A DNA stretch of 64,000 bases from Cellulomonas sp. Leaf334 (GTDB lineage: Bacteria > Actinomycetota > Actinomycetes > Actinomycetales > Cellulomonadaceae). A program made the position numbers and the translations under genes. A model generated the notes under the pieces. That model was not told where the DNA came from. It saw nothing but the letters and a program-made list of their open reading frames with translations, and made no database searches. Shown piece after piece: positions 9,061 through 16,362 of this stretch; the stretch's first letter is position 1; every line of letters begins with the position of its first letter. Location: positions 110,995-174,994 of the forward strand of contig NZ_LMOO01000005.1 of the NCBI RefSeq assembly GCF_001424195.1. Direction: 5' to 3'.

Positions 9061-9444
9061 ATGAAGGACTTCGACCAGGCGCTGCGCACGGCGGCGCCCG
9101 GCACGATCGACGGCGCCAAGCTGTTGACGCGGTTCGCGTACGAGCAGCTCGCGGTGCCCAGCGGTGGGCCGGTCGGGGAGCACTTCGAGGGGTTCATCCC
9201 CGCCCTCGTGCAGCGCGACGGGGCCCACCACCTGATCGCGTTCTCGTCGGTGCAGAGGTTCAAGGACGAGGGGCGGCTCGGTGGTGAGGCGGTCGCGATG
9301 CCGGTGCGCGAGGTGCTGCTGCGGATGCCGGTGGACGTGGGGATCGTGATCAACCCGGGCAGCTCGCAGGGGTTCGAGCTGGGCCCGGACGCGGTCGCGC
9401 GGCTGCGCGACGAGATGACGCGGCCGCACGACGAGTCGCCGTGA
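9061..9444 (+). CDS. SseB N-terminal domain protein
   Basis: A 127-residue protein resembling the SseB N-terminal domain (enhanced-serine-sensitivity type), with FSSVQRF followed by a hydrophobic strand and a VGIVINPGSSQGFEL segment near residue 95. Proteins of this group are common in actinobacteria and some act in serine sensitivity or secretion; the role here is unknown. The ATG at 9061 is preceded by GAGGGA. No membrane segment. Converges on the zinc-ribbon gene, leaving a 47-base gap with repeated GTGAGCCGC. Confidence 0.7.
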   Translation: MKDFDQALRTAAPGTIDGAKLLTRFAYEQLAVPSGGPVGEHFEGFIPALVQRDGAHHLIAFSSVQRFKDEGRLGGEAVAMPVREVLLRMPVDVGIVINPGSSQGFELGPDAVARLRDEMTRPHDESP

Positions 9445-9491
9445 GCCGCGTCAGCGCGTCACCTGACGGGACGTGAGCCGCATCAGGAGGG

Positions 9492-10283
9492 TCAGGCAGG
9501 GACCTTCACCGTCGTGAGGAACGCGGCCGCCTGGGTGAGGTCGTCGAACTCGTCCTCGACCAGGTCGACGAGCAGGTCGTTGCTCCACAGGATGAGCCGG
9601 CCGATCGTGAACTGCTCCTTGGCGACCTCCGGCAGGGTCAGCCCGTAGACGCGCTGCGCGATCTCCTTCTTGCCGCCGCGTGCTCCGCCGTAGGTGAAGA
9701 TGGGCAGGTAGGACTCGGGCGCCGTGGCGACGAGGACCCGGGTCAGGGTCGGTTCCTTGAAGCCGGTCATGCCGAGCCCGCCCTGGCCGAGGATCAACCG
9801 GGTGAGCCGGTCGGGCAGCGGCACGGTGGTGGGCCCGTACAGGAGGTAGCGGATGGTGTTGCGGGTGCGGGCGGATGCCTCACGCTCGCCCATCGTCTTC
9901 CACGCCCGGTTGAACGAGGCGGTGGTCGCGTTCGTCGCGCCGGGGGTCTCGTTCACGAACGACAGCAGGTCGCGGGGGTCGCAGTCGGCCACCTCGTCGC
10001 GCGCGAACACCTGCTGGTAGTGGGTCCAGTCGAAGCCGGGCTCGGTGGGCGGTGACGCTGTGGCCAGCGCGGCGACCTTCTCCCAGCGGGCGGGGTCGAC
10101 GGCGGCGCGGTCGGGGAACCGGGCCTGGAGGTCGGCCGACGAGGACGGCAGGGGGGCCGACGTCTTCGACTCTCCACGGGTCCACTGGTGGTTGCAGGCG
10201 GTGCATCGGATGGTGCGGCGATCGTCCGCCAACCGTTCGACGAGTTCGAGCTCTCCGGACGTACAGGCCGGGCATGTCAGCAT
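9492..10283 (-). CDS. Hypothetical protein with N-terminal zinc ribbon
   Basis: A 263-residue protein whose first 30 residues form a zinc ribbon: CPAC at residues 4-7 and CTAC at residues 27-30. The remainder is soluble and rich in aromatic and charged residues (RYLLYG, LILGQGGLGM, PIFTYGGARGGKK) and does not match a family I can name. The glycine-rich stretch plus lysines could contact nucleic acid or nucleotides. It starts at ATG 10283. The zinc ribbon suggests a nucleic-acid-related job; that is inference only. Confidence 0.6.
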   Translation of the reverse strand: MLTCPACTSGELELVERLADDRRTIRCTACNHQWTRGESKTSAPLPSSSADLQARFPDRAAVDPARWEKVAALATASPPTEPGFDWTHYQQVFARDEVADCDPRDLLSFVNETPGATNATTASFNRAWKTMGEREASARTRNTIRYLLYGPTTVPLPDRLTRLILGQGGLGMTGFKEPTLTRVLVATAPESYLPIFTYGGARGGKKEIAQRVYGLTLPEVAKEQFTIGRLILWSNDLLVDLVEDEFDDLTQAAAFLTTVKVPA

Positions 10284-10347
10284 GGTGCTCCTTCGTCTCT
10301 ACGGAGAGTGTGACGCACCGAGCGCTGCTCCGGGGACGATGGGCCTC

Positions 10348-11172
10348 TCAGGCGAGCAGCGGACCTCGTCGGATCCGGTCCAGGAGCCCGTCGGGGGTGA
10401 CGGTGTCGAAGTTCCAGTTGGAGTCGATCCACCAGGTGACGCCTGCGTCCTCGAGCGCGGCGATCCTGTCCGCGGCCTCGGCGGGGTCGGTCGGGAGCAC
10501 GCCCTCGGCGACCAGCTCGACGTGCCGGCCGTCGCTGTGCTCGTCGACCCAGGACCGTACGGACCGCCACTCGTCGGGCTTCAACGGGTCGAACCCGTCT
10601 TCCCGTCGGACCGCGATGACTCCGTCGCGTCCGGTGGCCCGGCGCATGGACCGGGGCGCGTACCAGGCGCCGATGACCCAGACGGGGATGGTCCCGCGCA
10701 CGGGTCGGGGCTGGAACTCCAGGTCGGTGACCTGGTGGTGGGTGCCGGCGTAGCTGAACTTCTCCCCGGTCCAGGCGAGGTCGAGGATGGCGAGCGAGTC
10801 GTCGAGCAGGGCGGCGCGTTGCCTGACGTCGGTGGTCTCGCCGGAGACGCGGCTGTAGGCACCGTCGTCGACGGCGCCCAGGCCGACCGGCAGCACCAGC
10901 CGGCCGCCGGAGAGGTGGTCCACGGTGAGGGCCTGGCGCGCGACCTCCCACGGCTTGCGTCGAGGCAGCGAGAACACCATGGCGCCGAGCGTGATCCGGC
11001 TGGTCCGCACCGCCGCGGCGCCGAGCACCGTCCACGGGTCGAACGTGTCCATGGGTCCGACGCTGATGCCGTCCCAGGCCATGAACGCGTCCCAGCCGGC
11101 CTCCTCGGCGGCGACGGCCATCTCGATGTTCTGGGCTGCGGATCCGCACGACGCGGTGACACCGAACTTCAT
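10348..11172 (-). CDS. LLM-class flavin-dependent oxidoreductase
   Basis: A 274-residue TIM-barrel oxidoreductase of the luciferase-like monooxygenase class, using FMN or F420. Typical features are the strand MKFGVT, AAEEAGWDAFMAWD near residue 22, the LSGGRLVLPVGLGA segment near residue 85 and a C-terminal DRIRR helix. The start ATG at 11172 overlaps the stop of the upstream epimerase-like gene by four bases (ATGA), so the two are translated together. The pair is divergent from a TetR gene with operators between, implying that the substrate or a related compound is the TetR ligand. The substrate is unknown. Confidence 0.85.
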   Translation of the reverse strand: MKFGVTASCGSAAQNIEMAVAAEEAGWDAFMAWDGISVGPMDTFDPWTVLGAAAVRTSRITLGAMVFSLPRRKPWEVARQALTVDHLSGGRLVLPVGLGAVDDGAYSRVSGETTDVRQRAALLDDSLAILDLAWTGEKFSYAGTHHQVTDLEFQPRPVRGTIPVWVIGAWYAPRSMRRATGRDGVIAVRREDGFDPLKPDEWRSVRSWVDEHSDGRHVELVAEGVLPTDPAEAADRIAALEDAGVTWWIDSNWNFDTVTPDGLLDRIRRGPLLA

Positions 11173-12098
11173 GCCCGCGACGTTACGCCCGACCTCCGAC
11201 ACGTCTCGGCGACGGCGACGTCCCACGGGGTGGCGACGAGACCGAGCACCCGGGACGACTCGGCGGTGTCCATGACGTAGGGCTGCGAGAAGTGGTCGGA
11301 GACCGACGCGACCTCCCGCAGCAGCGGCGACACGAGGCCGAGCGCGCGCACGGCGACCGCCGGCATGGGGCGGATCCGTGGCGCGGGCCCGTCGCCCGCG
11401 AACCGAGAACCCAGCTCACGCAGAGTCAGCGGCTCGGCGGTCGGGACGTGCCACGCGCGTCCCCAGGCGGCGGGCGTCCGGCCGGCGGCGACGAGCGCGC
11501 GGGCGAGGTCGGGCAGGTAGGTCCAGCTGTGCGGCTGGTCGGCTGCGACGACCGTCCGCACCACCTTGCCCGCGAGCAGCGGGTCGACGAACCGCGGCCC
11601 GACCATCGCCTGGGAGTCGGCGAGCGGTCCGAAGTAGTCGGCGGCGCGCACCTCGGTGACCCGCAGGTCGCCGGCGCGGTGCCGGGCCTCGGCGTCGCGC
11701 CACATCTGGGCGCGGACCATGCCCTTGCGCTCGGTGCTGTCGAGGGGGGAGTCCTCGGTCATCACGGCGCCGTGCGTCGCGTAGCCGTAGAGGTTGCCGA
11801 CGGACACGAGGACGGCGCCGGTCTGCGCCGCCGCGTCGAGCAGGGCGGCCCACAGCGGGGGCCAGTCGGTGGGCCAGCGGTGGTAGGGCGGGGCGGCGCA
11901 GTTGTACAGGACGTCGGCATCTCGGGCGGCCGCCACCAGAGCGACGACGTCGGTGGCGTCGACCGCGGCGTGCGTGATGCGGCCGACGGAGGTGCCGCCG
12001 GTGCGGCTGACCACCAGGACGTCGGCGCCCTCGTCGGCGAGCAGGTGGGCCAGCGTGGTGCCGACGGCACCCTTGCCGACGATGACGTGGCGGGTCAT
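11169..12098 (-). CDS. NAD-dependent epimerase/dehydratase-like reductase
   Basis: A 309-residue extended short-chain dehydrogenase-like protein. The N-terminal nucleotide site reads VIVGKGAVGTTLAHLL, a variant of TGxxGxxG that suggests an atypical SDR. It has VLYNCAAPPYHRW near residue 60, a VSVGNLYGY active-site region and a SWTYLPDLARAL substrate region. No YxxxK dyad is evident at the usual place, so catalysis may be altered. The ATG at 12098 follows AGGAG with ideal spacing. First gene of the TetR-controlled pair with the LLM oxidoreductase. Confidence 0.8.
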   Translation of the reverse strand: MTRHVIVGKGAVGTTLAHLLADEGADVLVVSRTGGTSVGRITHAAVDATDVVALVAAARDADVLYNCAAPPYHRWPTDWPPLWAALLDAAAQTGAVLVSVGNLYGYATHGAVMTEDSPLDSTERKGMVRAQMWRDAEARHRAGDLRVTEVRAADYFGPLADSQAMVGPRFVDPLLAGKVVRTVVAADQPHSWTYLPDLARALVAAGRTPAAWGRAWHVPTAEPLTLRELGSRFAGDGPAPRIRPMPAVAVRALGLVSPLLREVASVSDHFSQPYVMDTAESSRVLGLVATPWDVAVAETCRRSGVTSRA

Positions 12099-12118
12099 GG
12101 GATCTCCTCGGGAAAGAG

Positions 12119-12186
12119 AGAGAGCAGTGCTCTCTGATGTGAGCAATGCTCGCACAATCGGTGCGCGTGAGACAAGAGCAGTGCTC
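12119..12186. promoter_or_regulatory. Three palindromic operator sites between epimerase and TetR genes
   Basis: Three copies of GAGCA-N-TGCTC lie in the divergent intergenic region: 12122-12132 (extended to a 17-bp perfect palindrome at 12119-12135), 12141-12151 and 12176-12186. Their centres are 19 and 35 bases apart. Position, symmetry and the neighbouring TetR gene mark them as the regulator's binding sites, likely covering both promoters and giving autoregulation. Binding itself is inferred. Confidence 0.8.
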
Positions 12187-12220
12187 GCAGCTTCTCGACG
12201 GAGCAGGCACACTGGCGACC

Positions 12221-12997
12221 ATGACCGAGCAGACGACCCCGCCGCAGCGCGCAGACGACCGCGCCACGGCCGGGCCGACGAGATCGCTCCTGGGCGCTCG
12301 GGACCGTGCGCGCGCCGAGGTCATGTCCGAGCTGCTCGCCGCGGCGCGCGCGCGCCTCGAGAGCGAGGGGTCGGCGGCGCTGAGCCTGCGCGCCGTCGCC
12401 CGCGACCTCGGCATGGCGTCGTCGGCCGTCTACCGCCATGTCCCGTCCCGCGACGCGCTGCTCACACTGCTGATCATCGAGGCGTACGACGCCGTCGGTG
12501 AGGTCGCGGAGAAGGCAGCGGCCGGGTCGGACGCCGACCCTGCGCAGACCTGGCTGGAGGTCGCGCGCGCCGTGCGGCGCTGGGCCCTCGACCAGCCGCA
12601 CTCGTTCGAGCTCATCTACGGCACCCCGGTCCGCGGCTACCGCGCCCCCGACGACACCGTGCGCCCGGCCGTGCGGGTGTGGGAGGTCATCATCGGCCTG
12701 CTCCTGGCCGCGGCGCGTGACGGCATCCTCGACCCGGCCGGACCCGACTTCGACCCGACGGGGCGGATGGCACCCGAGGCCCTCGCCACCGCGGGCTTCA
12801 CCGACCCGACGACCGTGCCCGACGACGTCGCCAGGATCGCGGTCCGGTCGGGGACGCTGTTCACGTCGCTCGTCGGCGCGATCTCCGTCGAGCTCTTCGG
12901 CCACCTGCACCGGGTCGCGGGCGACTACGAGCGGTTCTTCGACGTCACGGTCGCCACGGCCGCGGCGGGCGTCGGCCTGCGCATCACGCTGGACTGA
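12221..12997 (+). CDS. TetR-family transcriptional regulator
   Basis: A 258-residue regulator. The N-terminal helix-turn-helix spans about residues 30-75, with SLRAVARDLGMASSAVYRHVPSR as the recognition region; this is the typical TetR layout. The C-terminal ligand domain contains a WALDQPHSFELIYGTPV segment typical of the WHG-type TetR C-terminal domain. It starts at ATG 12221; the open frame runs back to 12146 but that part overlaps the operators. It is divergent from the epimerase/LLM pair and presumably represses it and itself through the GAGCANTGCTC sites. Confidence 0.88.
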   Translation: MTEQTTPPQRADDRATAGPTRSLLGARDRARAEVMSELLAAARARLESEGSAALSLRAVARDLGMASSAVYRHVPSRDALLTLLIIEAYDAVGEVAEKAAAGSDADPAQTWLEVARAVRRWALDQPHSFELIYGTPVRGYRAPDDTVRPAVRVWEVIIGLLLAAARDGILDPAGPDFDPTGRMAPEALATAGFTDPTTVPDDVARIAVRSGTLFTSLVGAISVELFGHLHRVAGDYERFFDVTVATAAAGVGLRITLD

Positions 12998-13045
12998 CCA
13001 GGAAATCACTGGCCGGATCGCCCGCCCGGACCGCACCCTGGTCCC

Positions 13046-13116
13046 CGCGGGCGCAGGTCGCCGGCGGGTCCGTGACGGGCCCGCCCCGGGAGGTTCGACT
13101 CCTCCGCTCGCGACCA
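13046..13116 (+). other. tRNA-like 3' half with encoded CCA, or terminator hairpin plus T-arm
   Basis: Downstream of the TetR stop lies a perfect T-arm, GGAGG-TTCGACT-CCTCC (13089-13105), followed by a seven-base strand GCTCGCG, an A and CCA (13114-13116). The strand can pair with CGCGGGC at 13046-13052 (one G-U). Between them is a nine-pair hairpin, GGCGGGTCC-GTGAC-GGGCCCGCC with one G-U (13063-13085), that does not make a normal anticodon arm, and there is no D-arm. It may be a decayed tRNA, or a TetR terminator beside a chance T-arm. Confidence 0.4.
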
Positions 13117-13127
13117 CACACCCATCC

Positions 13128-13201
13128 GCCCCGCTAGCTCAACAGGACAGAGTGCCGGCCTACGACGCCGGAGGCTGCTGGTTCGACTCCAGCGTGGGGC
13201 A
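13128..13201 (+). tRNA. tRNA-Arg (anticodon ACG)
   Basis: The cloverleaf can be drawn by hand. The acceptor is GCCCCGC/GTGGGGC with one G-U pair. The D-arm is GCTC/GAGT with GG in the loop. The anticodon stem is CCGGC/GCCGG around loop CTACGAC, giving anticodon ACG. The T-arm is GCTGG/CCAGC with loop TTCGACT. The discriminator base is A and the genome continues CCG, so CCA is not fully encoded. The HNH gene starts 18 bases downstream. Confidence 0.88.
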
Positions 13202-13219
13202 CCGACGAAAGGTTCGACG

Positions 13220-13669
13220 ATGGCGGGAGTACTCGTCCTCAACGCGGGCTACGAGCCCCTCCAGCGCGTCTCGCTCGCGCACGCCGTCCGCATGCTGCAC
13301 CGTCGCGTCGCCGTCGTCGAGGAGGCCGTCGACGGCCGCACGTTCGGCCCGTACCCGCTGCCCGCGGTGCTGCGTCTCGTCCGCTACGTGCAGATGCGCT
13401 GGCGCCACCGCACCGGCGTCCCGGCGTGGTCGCGCGCCGGGATGCTCGCGCGCGACGGCCACCGCTGCGCGTACTGCGGCACGGGCGGCGCGCTCACCGT
13501 CGACCACGTGGTGCCCCGCAGCCGCGGGGGCGCCAGCTCCTGGCTGAACACGGTCGCCGCGTGCGGCGCGTGCAACCACCGCAAGCGGGACCGGACCCCG
13601 GCGGAGGCCGGGATGCGGCTGCGCGTCGAGCCGAGGGTGCCGACGCACCTGGAGCTGCTCGGGGGATGA
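13220..13669 (+). CDS. HNH endonuclease family protein
   Basis: A 149-residue HNH protein. The zinc-binding and catalytic elements are CAYC near residue 84, DHVVPRSRGG near residue 95 and CGACNHRK near residue 114, matching the H-N-H metal-finger fold with paired CxxC. The N-terminal part (LVLNAGYEPLQRVS) is typical of short actinobacterial HNH proteins whose role is unknown, possibly DNA repair or restriction. The ATG at 13220 is preceded by GAAAGG. The gene follows the tRNA-Arg and is followed by a terminator hairpin. Confidence 0.85.
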   Translation: MAGVLVLNAGYEPLQRVSLAHAVRMLHRRVAVVEEAVDGRTFGPYPLPAVLRLVRYVQMRWRHRTGVPAWSRAGMLARDGHRCAYCGTGGALTVDHVVPRSRGGASSWLNTVAACGACNHRKRDRTPAEAGMRLRVEPRVPTHLELLGG

Positions 13670-13680
13670 CGCGAGCTCGA

Positions 13681-13726
13681 GGTCGGCGGCCAGGCTCGGC
13701 CACGAGGTCGGGCCTGACCGCCGACC
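13681..13726 (+). terminator. Hairpin downstream of the HNH gene
   Basis: Inverted repeat of 15 bases (13681-13695 with 13712-13726, one mismatch) beginning 11 bases after the HNH stop. It has no U-tract, as is common in GC-rich actinobacteria. Confidence 0.65.
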
Positions 13727-13827
13727 AGGTGACGCTGACCATGGTCTCGGTCGGTTGCTCAATCGATGCGCGGCGCCTGCCGATGGAGGTGCGGGCTCAC
13801 CCGTCGGCCCCCGAGCACAGGAGAACC

Positions 13828-14529
13828 GTGAGCAACCAGGATCCGTTCCAGCCCCCGACGACTCGCTGGGACCAGCCGCCGGTTGCCGATCCGTTCGGGT
13901 CCCCCGCACCGTACGGTTCGCAGGTGCCGACCTACGGTGCCGGCCCCGCCTACGGTGCGGCCCCTGCCTACGGTGCACCTCAGTCCTACGGTGCACCTCC
14001 GTCCTATGGTGCGGCCCCCGCCTTCGGGGCCCCGGTGTACGGCGCTCCCGCCTACGGGTACCCCGGCGCCGCCTTCGGGTTCGGTGTCCCCGTCACGTAC
14101 GCCCCGTGGATCCAGCGCGTCGGCGCCTACCTGCTCGACTCGCTGGCGATCCTGCCGTACTTCGCGGGCCTGCTGTACATGACCGCCACGTCGGAGACGG
14201 GCGTCAACCGGTACGGCAGCCCGACCGATCAGCCCACGTCCGCCGGCGCGCTCGCGTTCGGGGTTTGCGCCGTGTTGAGCCTCGTCCTGTGGGGGTGGAA
14301 CCGCTGGGTCCGCGGAGGTCGCACCGGGCAGTCGTGGGGCAAGCAGGCGGTCGGTCTGACCATGCAGCGCGACGCGACGGGTGAGCCGATCGGCGTGTGG
14401 ATGGCGTTCGTCCGCGACGTCGCGCACTACGTCGACGGGATCCTCTACCTGGGGTACCTGTGGCCCCTGTGGGACACCAAGCGGCAGACGTTCTCCGACA
14501 AGCTCACCAAGACGGTCGTCGTCAGCTGA
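13828..14529 (+). CDS. RDD-family membrane protein with Tyr-Gly-Ala-Pro repeat N-terminus
   Basis: A 233-residue protein. Residues 1-85 are a low-complexity cytoplasmic arm with many repeats of the type (S/A)YGAPP, and residues about 90-230 form an RDD domain with three membrane helices. The RDD signature appears as QRVGAYLLDSLAILP (Arg, Asp) and the last Asp in FSDKLTKTVVV. RDD proteins are membrane proteins, sometimes linked to sodium/proton exchange. The start is GTG 13828 with AGGAG upstream. Its end overlaps the converging GH113-like gene by eight bases. Confidence 0.8.
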   Translation: MSNQDPFQPPTTRWDQPPVADPFGSPAPYGSQVPTYGAGPAYGAAPAYGAPQSYGAPPSYGAAPAFGAPVYGAPAYGYPGAAFGFGVPVTYAPWIQRVGAYLLDSLAILPYFAGLLYMTATSETGVNRYGSPTDQPTSAGALAFGVCAVLSLVLWGWNRWVRGGRTGQSWGKQAVGLTMQRDATGEPIGVWMAFVRDVAHYVDGILYLGYLWPLWDTKRQTFSDKLTKTVVVS

Positions 14530-15478
14530 CGCGGGTGCGCCGCGCCTCCGCGTAGGCGCGCCGCACCACGCCCTCGGCGGCCTTGCCGAACATGCAGTAG
14601 TCGTCGTCGGTGGCCGCGGCGGCCTCGTCGTAGAGCGTCGCGGGCCAGTCCCAGAGCATGAAGCCGGAGACCCAGTCGCGGCGTGCGCAGGCCGTGAACG
14701 CCGCCTCGTACCAGTCGACCTGCGCCTGCTCGGAGGGGGCACCGCGCAGGTTCCAGTCGTTGGGCAGGGCGGGGGAGCCGACGCGGCTCGGGCAGCCGGC
14801 CTCCATGAAGAAGAACGGCTTGCCGGAGGCGGTCACGACGGGCTCGATGCGGTCGAGCTGGTTCTCCCAGTCGTCCATCGGGTAGTAGCCGGACGACGAG
14901 ATGACGTCGACGGCGTCCCACCAGCCGACGTGGTCCTCCTGGTACTTGTCGCAGTTGTAGGTGACCAGGCCGTCGTAGACCGCGCGGACCTCGGCGATCA
15001 GGGCACGCCACTCCGCCTCGCGCCGGTCGCTCTGCACCATCTCGCAGCCGACGCAGAGCATCTCGGCGCCCTCCTCGGCGGCGATCCGGGCGTGGTGGAC
15101 GATGAACTCGGTGTAGCTGGCGAACCACTCGGACCATGTCGGCTCCGGGGGCACGTCGATGTCGAAGAAGTTGATGTGGGCTCGCCACGTCCCGTTGCGG
15201 ACGTTCACGACGGGCTTCAGGCAGACCTTCAGACCGCGTGCCTTGGCCTGCCGGACGGCCCACCGGACCTCGTCGTCGGTGACCGTCGGGCGGTCGCGGA
15301 ACTGGATCTGGGTCGACTGCGGGGTGTCCTGCAGGGCGCTGAGCGTGATCGCGGTCCAGCTCACGCCGAGGCGCTCGACCATGAGGTCCATCGACCGGAG
15401 TGCGTCGGGACCGCCCCACGTGCCCCGCACCCCGGTCCATCCCCACGTCATGCCCGCCACGTAGCCGAGGTCGCCCAC
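14522..15478 (-). CDS. GH113-like glycoside hydrolase (TIM barrel)
   Basis: A 318-residue TIM-barrel protein resembling GH113 beta-mannanases. The likely acid/base Glu is in LCVGCEM, the nucleophile Glu in FFFMEAGCPS, and DVISSSGYYPM matches the GH113 strand that reads IGIDAYYP in relatives. It has no signal peptide, binding module or linker, unlike the secreted enzymes nearby, so it probably works in the cytoplasm on short manno-oligosaccharides; substrate is inferred. The start is GTG 15478 with GAAGGAG before it; in-frame upstream codons to 15508 are possible. It lies 42 bases after the uracil-DNA glycosylase gene in the same direction. Confidence 0.75.
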   Translation of the reverse strand: MGDLGYVAGMTWGWTGVRGTWGGPDALRSMDLMVERLGVSWTAITLSALQDTPQSTQIQFRDRPTVTDDEVRWAVRQAKARGLKVCLKPVVNVRNGTWRAHINFFDIDVPPEPTWSEWFASYTEFIVHHARIAAEEGAEMLCVGCEMVQSDRREAEWRALIAEVRAVYDGLVTYNCDKYQEDHVGWWDAVDVISSSGYYPMDDWENQLDRIEPVVTASGKPFFFMEAGCPSRVGSPALPNDWNLRGAPSEQAQVDWYEAAFTACARRDWVSGFMLWDWPATLYDEAAAATDDDYCMFGKAAEGVVRRAYAEARRTRVS

Positions 15479-15520
15479 ACCATCTCCTTCGATCGTCGAG
15501 GAGACCACCCTACGACTTTC

Positions 15521-16297
15521 TTAGAGCGACGAACAAAGTGCGCGCGCGCGGCGCAGGACCGTGTCGAGCATCTCCGGCGTCAACCGACCGGTGAAGGTGT
15601 TCTGCTGGCTGACGTGGAAGCAGCCGAGGAGCACGAGCCCGGCACCGTCGGGTCCGGACAGGACCAGCTCCACGCCGTGGCCGAACGCCGGCCGTGGACG
15701 GGGTACCGCCCAGCCCTGCTCGGCCAGGGTGGTGAGCAGCGCCTGCCACCCGAACCCGCCGAGCACGACGACGACGCGCGGACGGACCAGGGACAGCTCC
15801 CGGCCGAGGAACGGCCCGCACGTCCGGCGCTCCTGCGGGGTCGGCGCGTTCGCGGGCGGGGCGCACCGGACCGGGGCCGTGACACGGATGCCGGTGAGGG
15901 TCAGGCCGTCGTCGCGGGCCGTCGACGTGGCCTGCGACGCGAACCCCGTCCGGTGCATCGCCGCGAAGAGGAAGTCGCCCGACCGGTCGCCGGTGAACAT
16001 CCGGCCGGTGCGGTTGGCGCCGTGCGCCGCGGGAGCCAGGCCGACGACGAGCACCTGCGCCTCCGGGTCACCGAACCCCGGGACCGGCCGCGCCCAGTAC
16101 GTCTCGTCGCGGAACGCCGCGCGCTTCTCGACACCGACGAGCTCCCGCCACGCGACGAGCCGCGGACAGGCACGGCACTGCGGGACGACGGCGTCGAGCG
16201 CTGCGAGGTCCTCGGCGCCGGCGGCGGCGCGGACGACGTCGTCGGGTGTCGTCGGTACGTCAGGGTCCGACGGGCGCGGCTGCGTCACACCCAGCAC
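15521..16297 (-). CDS. Uracil-DNA glycosylase, family 5 (UdgB type)
   Basis: A 258-residue DNA repair enzyme that removes uracil and related damaged bases. Motif 1 reads GLAPAAHGANRTGR near residue 83, typical of family 5 where the catalytic Asp/Asn is absent from motif 1. Motif 2 is HVSQQNTFTGR near residue 228. Cysteines for a 4Fe-4S cluster occur in CRACPRL near residue 41 and in the segment with RCAPP and RRTC near residues 142-160. Starts are ambiguous between GTG 16297 and GTG 16288. It sits between sugar-enzyme genes with no obvious functional link. Confidence 0.88.
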   Translation of the reverse strand: MLGVTQPRPSDPDVPTTPDDVVRAAAGAEDLAALDAVVPQCRACPRLVAWRELVGVEKRAAFRDETYWARPVPGFGDPEAQVLVVGLAPAAHGANRTGRMFTGDRSGDFLFAAMHRTGFASQATSTARDDGLTLTGIRVTAPVRCAPPANAPTPQERRTCGPFLGRELSLVRPRVVVVLGGFGWQALLTTLAEQGWAVPRPRPAFGHGVELVLSGPDGAGLVLLGCFHVSQQNTFTGRLTPEMLDTVLRRARALCSSL

Positions 16298-16305
16298 CGT
16301 ACGTC

Positions 16306-16342
16306 CGACGGCCCTGACCGCGAGGTGCGGGCAGGGCCGTCG
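16306..16342 (-). terminator. Hairpin downstream of the CE2 esterase gene
   Basis: A perfect 11-bp inverted repeat, CGACGGCCCTG (16306-16316) with CAGGGCCGTCG (16332-16342), lies 21 bases past the CE2 stop in its direction of transcription and before the glycosylase gene. Confidence 0.75.
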
Positions 16343-16362
16343 CGACGCGGCAGCCGATCAGG

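Noticed and set aside
13160..13996. Minus-strand frame of 278 codons over the tRNA-Arg and HNH gene
   Set aside because: It runs antisense through a tRNA and an HNH gene with intact motifs.
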